Assembly (NCBI RefSeq): GCF_001693755.1
Contig: NZ_LYST01000039.1
Span: forward strand, 62,001 to 126,000
Direction of reading: 5' to 3'
Source of the DNA: Gilliamella sp. wkB171
GTDB lineage: Bacteria; Pseudomonadota; Gammaproteobacteria; Enterobacterales; Orbaceae
DNA: 64,000 nt
The notes under the pieces were generated by a model that saw nothing but the letters and a program-made list of their open reading frames with translations, did not search any database and was not told the DNA's origin. The translations under genes were made by a program, and so were the position numbers. Below are positions 39,493-49,774 of the stretch, piece by piece. How positions within the stretch are numbered: position 1 is the first letter of the stretch; each line of letters begins with the position of its first letter.

Positions 39493-41218
39493 ACGTTTAC
39501 TGATGCTGTCAGATGTGGGAAACAAAAATCTAATTCAAGCAACGATTGCTTGCATTATTTCTAATCTGACATTAATGCTACCTTTTATTATTTTATTGCA
39601 AGTTATGGTGTTACTGATAAACCCATTAATCAATAATGTGCCTATTAATAAAAATGATTTATGGATAATGCTTGCCTTTGGCGTTTTAGCCGCTTTGTTA
39701 TTTTTATATTGTTATCAACGAGAATATAAAAAAACTTACGCGAGTGCTTTTGGACAAGCCGCTAATACACGAATTGAAGTCGCCGAAAAAATTAGAAAAC
39801 TTCCCCTAAGCTTTTTTAATCGTAAGGATTTATCTGAATTGACGACCAATATCATGGGTGACTGCTCAACGATTGAAAGTATGTTAAGTCACGTTATCCC
39901 CCAAATAATTGGTTATTCGTTTAGTAGCATAATTACCTGTAGTTTACTTGCTTTTTATGACTGGCGAATGGCTGGAGCCATATTGTGTACATTACCATTA
40001 TCATTGCTGATTGTAGTTGTCGGTAAGATGATTGAAAAAAAACTAAGCCATAAGCATATTGAATCCAAATTAGCAGTGTCGAATGAAGTACAAGAATATC
40101 TTGACGGTATCAAAATTATTAAAGGTTTTGGAAGCAGTGGAGAAAAATTTCAAAAACTGGATAAAGCATTAAAGAATATGATGTGGGCATCGATTAAATT
40201 CGAAGGCATTGGCGGTATATTTGTCACGTTATCTATCATGATGTTACAGGTAGGGCTGGGGGTAGTGGTATTAGTGGGGGTAAAATTAATGGTTTCAGGT
40301 AGCTTAGCACCCATTACTTTTTTAGCATTTGTGATAATTAGTTCTCGAATTTACAGTCCTTTAATTTCGGTACTAACGCTATTACCTGAACTGTTTCATA
40401 TGTTAGTTTCGATTGAGCGTATGAAGAGCCTTAATAAAGAATCAGTTATGGAAGGTCGTGATGATGTTGTTTTAAATGATTTCACAATTGATATTAATCA
40501 TATTAATTTTTCCTATCATCAAAAAACTGTTATTGACGATTTAAGTTGCGTTATACCCTCAGGAAAAATGACAGCATTAGTCGGCACATCTGGCAGTGGT
40601 AAAAGTACGTTATTACAATTAATTGCGCGTTTTTGGGATGTCAATAGTGGCACAATTAGCATTGGTGGATATGATATTAAAGATCTCGATCCAGAAACCT
40701 TGATGCGTTATATGTCGTTTGTTTTTCAAAATGTTGTGTTATTTGATGATACCATTTTAAATAATATCCGTATTGGTCGCCATAATGCGACAGATGAAGA
40801 AGTGATGCAAGCTGCAAAAAAAGCGCGTTGTGATGAGTTAATTGCACGCTTACCAAATGGTTGGAATACTTTAATTGGTGAAAATGGTAGTAAGCTTTCT
40901 GGTGGTGAAAGACAACGTATTTCAATAGCGAGAGCTTTATTAAAAAATGCGCCAATTGTGTTACTTGATGAAGCAACAGCTTCACTTGATCCCGAAAATG
41001 AAGTTTATATTCAGCAAGCTATTGCTGAACTGGTGAAAGATCGCACGGTAATTGTTATTGCGCATCGTTTAAAAACCGTAATTTCGGCAGATCAAATAAT
41101 AGTATTAGATAAAGGTACTCTTGTCGAACAAGGTAGTTATCAACAATTAATGAATAACAATCAATTGTTTGCTAAGCTTTATAAGCTACAAAAACAAACC
41201 TTTTCGTTGGCACCTTGA
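39485..41218 (+). CDS. ABC transporter, fused permease/ATPase (second of a heterodimer)
   Basis: A 577-residue half-transporter with the same plan as the preceding gene. Walker A is GTSGSGKST, signature LSGGERQR and Walker B IVLLDEATASLD. The start MFKRLLML at 39485 has GAGG 6 bases upstream and overlaps the previous stop by 8 bases, so translation is coupled. The membrane half includes a RKDLSELTTNIMGD segment typical of the YbtQ-like side. Both ATPase sites appear functional. Confidence 0.85.
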   Translation: MFKRLLMLSDVGNKNLIQATIACIISNLTLMLPFIILLQVMVLLINPLINNVPINKNDLWIMLAFGVLAALLFLYCYQREYKKTYASAFGQAANTRIEVAEKIRKLPLSFFNRKDLSELTTNIMGDCSTIESMLSHVIPQIIGYSFSSIITCSLLAFYDWRMAGAILCTLPLSLLIVVVGKMIEKKLSHKHIESKLAVSNEVQEYLDGIKIIKGFGSSGEKFQKLDKALKNMMWASIKFEGIGGIFVTLSIMMLQVGLGVVVLVGVKLMVSGSLAPITFLAFVIISSRIYSPLISVLTLLPELFHMLVSIERMKSLNKESVMEGRDDVVLNDFTIDINHINFSYHQKTVIDDLSCVIPSGKMTALVGTSGSGKSTLLQLIARFWDVNSGTISIGGYDIKDLDPETLMRYMSFVFQNVVLFDDTILNNIRIGRHNATDEEVMQAAKKARCDELIARLPNGWNTLIGENGSKLSGGERQRISIARALLKNAPIVLLDEATASLDPENEVYIQQAIAELVKDRTVIVIAHRLKTVISADQIIVLDKGTLVEQGSYQQLMNNNQLFAKLYKLQKQTFSLAP

Positions 41219-41284
41219 GTATTTGTATTTCTCAGTTAAATCGGTATATGATATGTGTAAATTATCATTATAGACTATAGATTA

Positions 41285-42223
41285 ATGAACGAAATCGAAT
41301 TGAAGTTTGAAATAACTAATCGCCAAATTGCTGATCTAACGTTGTTTTTAAACCAGTGGGTTAATTGTGATGCTGCTGAGTATCTAGATAGTGGACAAAC
41401 GCAGCCAAGAATTTCGCAATTAATCCTATTAAACACTTATTATGATACTACAGACTATTATTTGCGTAATAATGGCTGTGGATTAAGAGTCAGGGTAAGC
41501 GAACAAGGTTCAAATCAACATTGTGAAATGACTCTCAAGCGTGATTCTCAATCAATAGCGGGTTTGCATCAACGCGCTGAATACAATATTGATTTACCCA
41601 GCCCACACCTTGATATAACGGTTTTGCCTAAAACTGCATTACCAAAAGATTGCGATATTAACCAACTACAAAATCATCTTAAGCCTTTATTTAGCACCAA
41701 TTTTAAACGCCAAGCTTGGTTAATTTTATTTGCTAATAGCGAAATAGAAGTAGCTTTAGACCAAGGTGAAATCGAGTCTAATGGAACAAAATTACCAATC
41801 CAAGAAGTTGAATTAGAAATAAAACAAGGTAATAAGCAAGATTTGATTAATTTTGCTATTGAATTAGCTCGGTTTAATTTGCACCTTTTTTCGCAAAGTA
41901 AAGCAGCAAGAGGTTATCGTTTATTAAAAAATCAACCAATTAACCACAGTGAAATTAATTTAAGTTATCAACAAAGCTTACCTGATATTTTAAAATTCTG
42001 GCAACAAAATGAAGAGTATGCCTTAGCTAATAACGATCTCAACTTTTATCAACACACATTACAACAAGTTCAACAAACTTTGTTAGAAAAGGGTGTTTTA
42101 ATTGAACCTGAATTCAATCAATGGCAGCATGCGTTACAATCGATTAAATCAGTAAGCGATTTTGCTTATAGTGAGGTAAATACTAAATTGAAGTTAATGT
42201 TATTAGCTCAAAATAACCGGTAG
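41285..42223 (+). CDS. ygiF: CYTH-domain inorganic triphosphatase, shortened YgiF
   Basis: A 312-residue protein. The N-terminal CYTH domain (about 1-205) carries the diagnostic EIELKFE motif, the YYDTTDYYLRNNGCGLRVR segment and conserved acidic/basic strand residues (VEVALDQGEI-like, EVELEIKQG). E. coli YgiF cleaves triphosphate and is 433 residues with a C-terminal CHAD domain. Here only about 90 helical residues remain after the CYTH domain, so the CHAD domain is largely missing. The gene keeps its place upstream of glnE. Confidence 0.85.
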   Translation: MNEIELKFEITNRQIADLTLFLNQWVNCDAAEYLDSGQTQPRISQLILLNTYYDTTDYYLRNNGCGLRVRVSEQGSNQHCEMTLKRDSQSIAGLHQRAEYNIDLPSPHLDITVLPKTALPKDCDINQLQNHLKPLFSTNFKRQAWLILFANSEIEVALDQGEIESNGTKLPIQEVELEIKQGNKQDLINFAIELARFNLHLFSQSKAARGYRLLKNQPINHSEINLSYQQSLPDILKFWQQNEEYALANNDLNFYQHTLQQVQQTLLEKGVLIEPEFNQWQHALQSIKSVSDFAYSEVNTKLKLMLLAQNNR

Positions 42224-42262
42224 TATTTTAGCAATATGTTTTAAATCATTATGGAACATTAA

Positions 42263-43243
42263 ATGCCCGTTAATTTTTTTAAATTACCTTTATTGACGAT
42301 ATTATTTTTTCTGCTAATTAACGTTATTTTGCTAACAGGTTATTATTGTTTTTTTGACATTAGCCTGTTTTTTTCACCAACCATCGGACAGGGATCGTTT
42401 TATTCGATAGGGAGTAATGTTCTTTTAACGCATTTCTTAATTCAACTACCCAATTTATTATTTATTTTTATTATCTCAACACTGCTTTTATCTCGACAAG
42501 CTATTTATCAAATCCAATGGCGTAATGTCAGTTTTATTTTCATTATTTCAATTGTCATCACATTGATAACGATGGTTAGTCAATACTACCTAAATCAATA
42601 TATTGATCCTCTCTTAAATCAAAGTTCAGCATCGATACTGTCTATATTAACCTCTTGGATAGTGGTTATAGTATTGATGATAATTGACTATATTGTGATA
42701 GCAATGATGTTTTATTTAGGCATGAAATTATTTAAAAAATACCTTATTTATACCCATTATTGCCTAACTAGGCAGCAAAATAAAAATTTACATTTATCAT
42801 TGTATATCGCGCTATTTAATTGGTACTTTTTAACTTTGTTATTTAGTTTTTTTTACATACAGAACGTTTTTTATACGTCTTTGCTTGCTAATTTGGTTAG
42901 AACTGGCATATTGTTTACTTTTCTAATTGTAGTAAATACATTAGGTTATTTTGCCTTACGTAACTGTTTTACGGCTGTAAAAACCCATTTAGAAATAAAA
43001 AAACTGATCTTGAGTTCTTTATGGGCTTTTTTAATTCTTTGTTGTTTAACGTTAGCATTGATGTTTGGATTAATCCGATTGATGGAATTAATCTCAAATG
43101 AATATATATCAGACACCATAGAAATAGGTTTGTGGTACCTATTTCTTTTGATTTTGTGCGTGTTAAGTTGTTTTGTCACTAGAGTATCGGTAAAACTGTT
43201 TTTTAAACAGCGTCAACTTGTCAATCAACCCAATTTTGTATGA
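42263..43243 (+). CDS. Polytopic membrane protein of unknown function
   Basis: A 326-residue protein with about seven or eight long hydrophobic helices, starting with FFKLPLLTILFFLLINVILL and ending in a basic tail (KLFFKQRQ). I do not recognise a family. It sits between ygiF and glnE, which are adjacent in E. coli, with gaps of 39 and 9 bases, so it is probably co-transcribed with glnE. Confidence 0.7.
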   Translation: MPVNFFKLPLLTILFFLLINVILLTGYYCFFDISLFFSPTIGQGSFYSIGSNVLLTHFLIQLPNLLFIFIISTLLLSRQAIYQIQWRNVSFIFIISIVITLITMVSQYYLNQYIDPLLNQSSASILSILTSWIVVIVLMIIDYIVIAMMFYLGMKLFKKYLIYTHYCLTRQQNKNLHLSLYIALFNWYFLTLLFSFFYIQNVFYTSLLANLVRTGILFTFLIVVNTLGYFALRNCFTAVKTHLEIKKLILSSLWAFLILCCLTLALMFGLIRLMELISNEYISDTIEIGLWYLFLLILCVLSCFVTRVSVKLFFKQRQLVNQPNFV

Positions 43244-43252
43244 GCTAATAAT

Positions 43253-46090
43253 ATGTCAGAATTAACTTCACTATTTAATGATAAAAAACAGAAAATTATC
43301 TCACAATTGACTGAATGTGATCCTAATGATGTTCAAGTTAATTTAGATATTTTGGTTCAAAGTGATTTTGTCGTTGATGCTTTTTGTCGCTTTCCAGAAT
43401 GGCTGACAGACATTGTTAACAATCCTCCTCAGGCTGATGAAAGAGGTAACTATCAACAATGGTTAAATCAAAAGTTAGCGTTGGTATCTGATGAATTGAC
43501 GCTCATGAAAGCGTTAAGATTATTTAGGCGTTATATCTTAGTGAGGCTTGAATGGTCACAATTAACGCAAACCAGTAGCGATGAGCAAATTTTATTGCAA
43601 CTTACTCACTTGGCTGAGGTGATTATTATCACCGCACGAGATTGGCTTTATGAACTGAGTTGTAAAGAGTGGGGGACGCCGTGTAATTCGCAAGGGCAAG
43701 CGCAACCTTTACTTATTCTTGGTATGGGAAAATTAGGGGGCGGAGAACTTAATTTTTCATCTGATATTGATCTTATTTTTACTTATCCTGAACACGGACA
43801 AACACAAGGCGGTCGTCGCGAATTAGACAATGCTGTGTTTTTTACGCGTTTGGGACAACGTTTAATTAGGGCATTAGATCAGGTTACCGAGGATGGTTTT
43901 GTCTACCGAGTTGATATGCGCTTACGTCCTCTAGGCGATGGTGGTCCGCTTGTTTTAAGTTTTTCGTCGATGGAAGACTATTATCAAGAACAAGGTCGCG
44001 ATTGGGAACGTTATGCGATGGTTAAAGCAAAAGTACTTGGTAACCAACAAGATCATTATACTGTTGAACTCTATCAACTTCTTAAGCCATTTGTTTATCG
44101 TCGTTATATTGATTTTAGTGTATTACAATCATTGCGTAACATGAAAAGTATGATTGAACGTGAGGTTCGTCGTCGAGGTTTAAAAAATAATATCAAATTG
44201 GGTGCAGGCGGTATTCGTGAAATTGAATTTATTGTACAAGTTTTTCAACTTATTCGTGGCGGGCGAGTTGTTGGATTACAGACTCGTTCGCTGTTAACCG
44301 CACTACAAGTCATTGAACATGAACAGTTATTGAATTATCAAGAAGTCTCAATTTTACGTGAAAACTACCTATTTTTACGTCGTTGTGAAAATGTGTTGCA
44401 AGCAATCAATGATGAACAAACACAAACACTTCCCGACGATGAATTAAATAAAACTCGGTTATCATTGTCTATGGGGTTTGGCACTTGGCATGAATTTGAA
44501 ACGGAATTATTTGTTCGAATGCAGGCGAATCGTCAAATATTCAATGAATTAATTGGTGAGGATGACAATGAGTCCTCTCCTAAAACTAAACCTTATAATG
44601 ACCAATTTGATGAATTATGGGTACCTGATTTGCAATTGAGTGATGTGCAAGCAGTATTACCTGATTATTCAGATGAGAAAGCTAATCAGCTCTACCAATT
44701 ACTTTTACAGTTTCGTGATGATATTGGTAAACGCACTATCGGCGTACGTGGACGAGAAATACTCGATCAGCTCATGCCACGTTTACTTGATGCTTGCTGT
44801 AATGACAGTCATAGCCATAGCTTGATGGTATTATCACGTATTTTGCCATTATTGGTAAATATTGTAAGCCGTACCACCTATTTAGAACTGTTATTAGAAT
44901 ATCCAACTGCATTAAAACAATTAATTCGATTATGTAGTGCATCGCCTATGATTAGCGATCAGCTTGCGCATTATCCAATTTTGCTTGATGAGTTAATTGA
45001 TATCAATTCATTGTATCAAACGCCCGCTCCAGATGAATATAAAAACCAACTTTATCAATATTTATTACGTATTTTATCGGATGATGAAGAACAACAACTT
45101 GAGGCATTAAGGCAATTCAAACAAATGCAACTACTGCACATCGCAGCGGCTGATGTTGAACATGTATTATCGACCATGAAAGTCAGTGATCATTTAACCT
45201 ATGTTGCAGAATCGCTCCTTGATTTTGTTGTTCAAATGGCCTGGAATCAGATGGTTAGTCGTTATGGTAAACCTGATTATTTAGTGGATAACCAGAAAGG
45301 ATTGGTGGTGGTTGCTTATGGTAAATTAGGTGGATGGGAGCTGGGCTACGGTTCAGACTTAGATTTAGTTTTTTTACATGATTGCCCCGTTCATAGCATG
45401 ACCAATGGTAATAAGCAGATCGATAGTCGTCAATTTTACTTACGATTAGTGCAACGAATAATTCACCTATTTAATGTACGAACCAGTTTTGGTATTCTTT
45501 ATGAAGTTGATGTCCGCTTGCGACCACAAGGTGATGCAGGACTATTAGCGTGTAGTTTGGATTCATTTGAAGATTATCAGATGAATGAAGCATGGACATG
45601 GGAACACCAAGCTTTGGTTCGAGCAAGAGCTGTTTATGGAGAACCCGCACTCATCCATCGCTTTAATCAGATTCGTCATAGTATTTTAAGCCAGCCTCGA
45701 GATGAAAATCGATTAAAAACTGAAGTACGAGAGATGCGCGAAAAGATGAGAAGCCATTTAGGCTCCACACAATCAGACTTATTTAATTTAAAAATTGATG
45801 AAGGTGGGATTGGCGATATTGAATTTTTGTCTCAGTTTTTGGTACTTAATTATGCTCATCAACAACCTAAAATGACGCAATGGAGTGATAATGTACGTAT
45901 TTTAGAGTTGGCTGCAAAATATCAAATTATGGATAGTGAACAAGCGCAGCAATTGACAAAAGCTTATATCGACATGCGTAACGAAATTCATCGTTTGGCC
46001 TTGCAAGTTTTACCCGGTACTGTTGATAATTCTTGTTTTACACAGGAAAGGGCAATAGTAAAACAGAGCTGGAATAGATGGTTAAATTGA
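43253..46090 (+). CDS. glnE: Bifunctional glutamine synthetase adenylyltransferase/adenylyl-removing enzyme
   Basis: Controls glutamine synthetase by adding or removing AMP in response to PII signals. The 945-residue protein contains two nucleotidyltransferase domains with the G-x-x-D-x-D active sites: [20 protein letters not shown] in the N-terminal half (adenylyl removal) and [20 protein letters not shown] in the C-terminal half (adenylylation). Length and motifs match E. coli GlnE. Confidence 0.96.
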   Translation: MSELTSLFNDKKQKIISQLTECDPNDVQVNLDILVQSDFVVDAFCRFPEWLTDIVNNPPQADERGNYQQWLNQKLALVSDELTLMKALRLFRRYILVRLEWSQLTQTSSDEQILLQLTHLAEVIIITARDWLYELSCKEWGTPCNSQGQAQPLLILGMGKLGGGELNFSSDIDLIFTYPEHGQTQGGRRELDNAVFFTRLGQRLIRALDQVTEDGFVYRVDMRLRPLGDGGPLVLSFSSMEDYYQEQGRDWERYAMVKAKVLGNQQDHYTVELYQLLKPFVYRRYIDFSVLQSLRNMKSMIEREVRRRGLKNNIKLGAGGIREIEFIVQVFQLIRGGRVVGLQTRSLLTALQVIEHEQLLNYQEVSILRENYLFLRRCENVLQAINDEQTQTLPDDELNKTRLSLSMGFGTWHEFETELFVRMQANRQIFNELIGEDDNESSPKTKPYNDQFDELWVPDLQLSDVQAVLPDYSDEKANQLYQLLLQFRDDIGKRTIGVRGREILDQLMPRLLDACCNDSHSHSLMVLSRILPLLVNIVSRTTYLELLLEYPTALKQLIRLCSASPMISDQLAHYPILLDELIDINSLYQTPAPDEYKNQLYQYLLRILSDDEEQQLEALRQFKQMQLLHIAAADVEHVLSTMKVSDHLTYVAESLLDFVVQMAWNQMVSRYGKPDYLVDNQKGLVVVAYGKLGGWELGYGSDLDLVFLHDCPVHSMTNGNKQIDSRQFYLRLVQRIIHLFNVRTSFGILYEVDVRLRPQGDAGLLACSLDSFEDYQMNEAWTWEHQALVRARAVYGEPALIHRFNQIRHSILSQPRDENRLKTEVREMREKMRSHLGSTQSDLFNLKIDEGGIGDIEFLSQFLVLNYAHQQPKMTQWSDNVRILELAAKYQIMDSEQAQQLTKAYIDMRNEIHRLALQVLPGTVDNSCFTQERAIVKQSWNRWLN

Positions 46091-46161
46091 ATGTTTAATA
46101 TTGGTTAATAAGCGAGTTTGATTTCAAAAAACAATAATGCTAAACATCTTATTAAAACTAA

Positions 46162-46174
46162 CCTAATCGTTAGG
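46162..46174. repeat. Short inverted repeat upstream of the LacI-type gene
   Basis: CCTAA-TCG-TTAGG lies 72 bases after glnE and 151 before the regulator gene. It may end glnE transcription or serve as a regulator site. A second pair AAGTTTG/CAAACTT (around 46185-46211) follows. No other feature was seen in 46091-46324. Confidence 0.3.
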
Positions 46175-46324
46175 CTCTATTTTCAAGTTTGATAAAGATT
46201 CAACAAACTTAAATTAAATAGAGTGATAATCTAAGGTTAAAATAAGATTTTAATATCAACACGTTATCATATAGTTAGTTAATTTGAGTGGTTTATTACC
46301 GGTTATTTATGGAGTTTAAGATTA

Positions 46325-48487
46325 ATGGCAACGATCAAAGATATCGCTAAGATGGCAGGTGTATCACATGGTACGGTGTCAAATGTACTAAATGGTCGCG
46401 GTAATGTCAGTGTCAAAAAAATTAAACTTGTTGAGCAAGCCGCTCAAGCATTAGGGTATCAACTAAACTTACAAGCAAAGTTTTTAAAACAAGGAACGAC
46501 CAAAACGATTTCGGTCTTATTACCCAATATTACCTCTGAACAGTACGCCGATTTATATGATGGGCTTTTTAGTTATTTAAATCGATTAGGTTATGGACTA
46601 ACCTTATATTTAACCTATGATTCAAAAGAGTTTGAATTACAACTCATCCAAGAAATTGCAGTAAAACGCGATTATGCGGTAATTGTGGTAAGCGCTTTAG
46701 ATAGTGCACAAAGTTATTACCAAACGTTAAAAATAGACAAAGAAAAAATTATTTTTGTTTATCGTAAACCAAAATCCGCGCTGAAATTCATATCATTAGA
46801 TTTTGAAAAAGCTGGGCATGATATTGCGTGCGAAATGATAAAAAATAATTATCGGCATATCGGCTTATTTAGTAACTCTGACCAACATACTCATTCGCAA
46901 TCTTTCAAAAAAGGTTTACAGCAAACCTTTAAGCAACAAAACTATCATGTCGATATAAATTGCATTGCTTCAATGCCTTCAAATAGTACCTATAATTTAT
47001 CATTCAATTTTTTTGCAAATGAGCAAGTAGGGTACGATGCCATCATTACCATGGATATGGAGCGCGCACATTTTGTTCGAAATGCTAATTATTTTGGAAG
47101 TTTACAACCTTGCCCACCAATTTATACATTAACGAAGAATAGTTTTTTTTATGAAAACCATTTTTATCAATATCATATGAATTATGGGATATTAAGTCGG
47201 CAAATTGCCAATCTAATTGAGGACCAGCCAATTACTTTACCTGAAAATAAAGGATTTACCTTACTTCCTGATTCATTGCCCCACGACAAGACTAACTATG
47301 GTGATGAAATTAATTTTTTAATTCTTCCCAGCCCGTCAACCCAAGCCGTAGCCAAATTATTACCTCACTTTAGCAAAATAAGTGGTATTAACGTTAATTT
47401 AATAGTTAAACCTTTTGATGAGATTTATCACATACTTAATCATGTAGAACATCATAAATATCTGGATATTATTCGGATTGATATGGCAGGGCTACCTTGG
47501 TTTGCCCCTTCAATATTTAAGCCATTATCTGAGCTGCAAATTGATTTATCTCACATCTTTGCACGCTATACACCTGAAATAATAGACCGTTTTAGTTATG
47601 TGAATAATATCGCTTATGCCTTGCCGTTCGATCCAAGTGTGCAGATGCTTTTTTACCGTAAAGATCTTTTTGATGATCCTTTAATTAAACGCGCTTATTT
47701 TGAACAGTTTCGTCAACAACTTGATGTACCGACTAATTTTGCTGATTTTAATCAAATATCGGCTTTTTTTAATCGACAGCAAAATGGGGAGTCGCAAGTA
47801 GAATTTGGTAGTTGTTTTACCTCAGGTAATGATGAACTTATCGCTTCCGAGTTCTTAGTCCGCTATTATGCACAAGGTGGAAAATTATTTAATCATTCCC
47901 AACCACAGCTCAATACTGTTATAGCACTTACAACGTTAACTCAATTACACTCTTTTATTAAACTAGCTAAAAATATAAATGCCACTTGGTGGCAAGATTC
48001 AGTGAAATTATTTGAACAAGGCAAGCTAGCGATGCTAATTGTTTATATGAATTTGTTTAGTTGTATAAATCATCGTAACATTTTGCCGTTGGTGGGGTAT
48101 GCTAAAGTGCCGGGTAATAAGCCTTTATTTGGTGGTGGTTCTTTAGGTGTATCAAAGTACAGTCAAAAAGATGCAGCAATAAAATCTTTTTTTGAGTGGC
48201 TATATTCACCAGAAATTAGCGAACAAATTGCGTTGTTGGGTGGGGCAACGGCACAAAACTCTATTTTTCAAAATCAACGCATTATCAATAGTTATCCGTG
48301 GCTTACTGTGGCTCAGCAGCAGTACGCTAACGGTATTCGTGAAAATAGTATAAAAGGTAAGGCTGTGAATTTAAGGTGTGTTGAAAACATCATAGGCAAT
48401 TATTTATCAAAGTGGATGACTAAGCAATACGATTCAAAACAAGTTATTGATTTAATTAATGATGAGATAAAAAAACAATATTGCTAA
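46325..48487 (+). CDS. LacI-family regulator fused to a solute-binding-protein-like domain
   Basis: A 720-residue chimera. Residues 1-58 form a LacI helix-turn-helix and hinge (IKDIAKMAGVSHGTVSNVLNG, then LQAKFLKQG). Residues about 60-320 are a LacI-type periplasmic-binding sensor (TISVLLPNITSEQYADLYDG, FISLDFEKAGHDIA). Residues about 325-720 resemble an ABC sugar-binding protein of family 1: YALPFDPSVQMLFYRKDLF, WWQDSVKLFEQGKLAMLI, LFGGGSLGVSKYSQKDAAIKSFFEWL. There is no signal peptide, so the whole protein should be cytoplasmic. It converges on a nucleoside permease gene whose operon carries a LacI-type palindrome. LacI regulators are normally about 340 residues. Confidence 0.85.
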   Translation: MATIKDIAKMAGVSHGTVSNVLNGRGNVSVKKIKLVEQAAQALGYQLNLQAKFLKQGTTKTISVLLPNITSEQYADLYDGLFSYLNRLGYGLTLYLTYDSKEFELQLIQEIAVKRDYAVIVVSALDSAQSYYQTLKIDKEKIIFVYRKPKSALKFISLDFEKAGHDIACEMIKNNYRHIGLFSNSDQHTHSQSFKKGLQQTFKQQNYHVDINCIASMPSNSTYNLSFNFFANEQVGYDAIITMDMERAHFVRNANYFGSLQPCPPIYTLTKNSFFYENHFYQYHMNYGILSRQIANLIEDQPITLPENKGFTLLPDSLPHDKTNYGDEINFLILPSPSTQAVAKLLPHFSKISGINVNLIVKPFDEIYHILNHVEHHKYLDIIRIDMAGLPWFAPSIFKPLSELQIDLSHIFARYTPEIIDRFSYVNNIAYALPFDPSVQMLFYRKDLFDDPLIKRAYFEQFRQQLDVPTNFADFNQISAFFNRQQNGESQVEFGSCFTSGNDELIASEFLVRYYAQGGKLFNHSQPQLNTVIALTTLTQLHSFIKLAKNINATWWQDSVKLFEQGKLAMLIVYMNLFSCINHRNILPLVGYAKVPGNKPLFGGGSLGVSKYSQKDAAIKSFFEWLYSPEISEQIALLGGATAQNSIFQNQRIINSYPWLTVAQQQYANGIRENSIKGKAVNLRCVENIIGNYLSKWMTKQYDSKQVIDLINDEIKKQYC

Positions 48488-48534
48488 TGATAAACACACT
48501 AACAATATTGTTTAATTCAATAATTAAAATCAGA

Positions 48535-49761
48535 TTATTTTGATTTTTCTTTTGGGGCTATAATTACATCTTTATCTTTGAACAATAACCAAAAACCAAT
48601 AGCAACAATGGCTGCCACTACAGCAGGATAGATCCAAAACTCTTGCCATTGTGGCCCAGCATTTGGCAGCGTTTTTTCGGTAACCACGCGATTGTTGATA
48701 AATCCACAAACCGATGCGGCCATAAATACGCCAAAGCCATTAGAAACAATAAAACGTAATCCTTGCGCTTGTGCTTTGATTTCTGGTCCTGCCTTTTTAT
48801 CTACATAAATATCACCAGCGGTAAAGAAGAAGTCCCAACAAACACCTTGTAAAAGTAATGTGCCAATAATGTAAAAGAACATCGTACTACCGTCGGCAGT
48901 CGCGGCTAACGATAACATCAAACTACGAATAACCCAGCAAATTGCGCCAAATAAAATGATTTTTTTGAAACCAAAACGACCTAATAAGAAAGATAAAAGG
49001 AACATAAATAAAACTTCAGTGGCGATAGCTATTTGCATCATTGATGCAGGCTCTAATCCTAAAACAGGTAGATAAACCGGTAAATAAGCACTATAAGCTG
49101 TTTTAGTTATCATTAAGATAAACGTTGATAACATAAAAATAGTAAAGTATTTGTCTTTAAATAGTGATAATGCATCTAAACACATCGCATCGCGCAAAGA
49201 GAATTTTTTATTTTTGCTAGTTGGTGGTGTATTAGGTAAAGTGAAACAATAAATGCCATAAACCACAGATGCACCTGAAGCAAGTAAAAATGAATTGATA
49301 GAACTAGAAAAACCCGTGTAACCAAGAATTAACCCTACAATCATAAAGCCGATGGTACCAAATACACGAATAATCGGGAACCAGCGCACACCATCTATAT
49401 GTCTAAAGCTAACGCTATTAGCTAATGCCGTTGTTGGATAGAATAATAAACCAACGATGAAAATCATGATTAAAAAGCCAGCAATATTGCCGTTTTCAAC
49501 AAAGTTAGGAATCAAGAATAATACAACGGCATTAAGAATATGTAATATGCCCATCACTTTTTGTGATGCGATAAATCTATCCGCAATCATGCCAATGAAT
49601 AACGGTGAAATAATGGTTGCGATACCTAATACAGAGTAAGTTGATCCAACAATCTCTTTTAATCCATAAGCAGCGAGTACAGCCCCAATAACCATATTCC
49701 ATGCACCTTGCACAAAATATTGTAAAAACATCATTACCAGTAGACGTGGTATTTTAAACAT
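48535..49761 (-). CDS. Nucleoside:H+ symporter-family MFS transporter
   Basis: A 408-residue inner-membrane protein with about twelve helices, resembling the NupG/XapB/YegT nucleoside permeases. It begins RLLVMMFLQYFVQGAWNMVIG and has conserved GIATIISPLFIGMIADRF, NSVSFRHID and FGTIGFM segments. It is co-oriented with a PhnP-like hydrolase whose stop lies 13 bases upstream of its start, so both form an operon. Substrate choice among nucleosides is not visible. Confidence 0.88.
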   Translation of the reverse strand: MFKIPRLLVMMFLQYFVQGAWNMVIGAVLAAYGLKEIVGSTYSVLGIATIISPLFIGMIADRFIASQKVMGILHILNAVVLFLIPNFVENGNIAGFLIMIFIVGLLFYPTTALANSVSFRHIDGVRWFPIIRVFGTIGFMIVGLILGYTGFSSSINSFLLASGASVVYGIYCFTLPNTPPTSKNKKFSLRDAMCLDALSLFKDKYFTIFMLSTFILMITKTAYSAYLPVYLPVLGLEPASMMQIAIATEVLFMFLLSFLLGRFGFKKIILFGAICWVIRSLMLSLAATADGSTMFFYIIGTLLLQGVCWDFFFTAGDIYVDKKAGPEIKAQAQGLRFIVSNGFGVFMAASVCGFINNRVVTEKTLPNAGPQWQEFWIYPAVVAAIVAIGFWLLFKDKDVIIAPKEKSK

Positions 49762-49774
49762 AAAAAACTCCGTA

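Noticed and set aside
46187-46202. FNR-like site TTGAT-AAAG-ATTCAA upstream of the LacI-type gene
   Set aside because: The second half-site has one extra base, so the spacing is wrong. It is also part of a longer inverted repeat.
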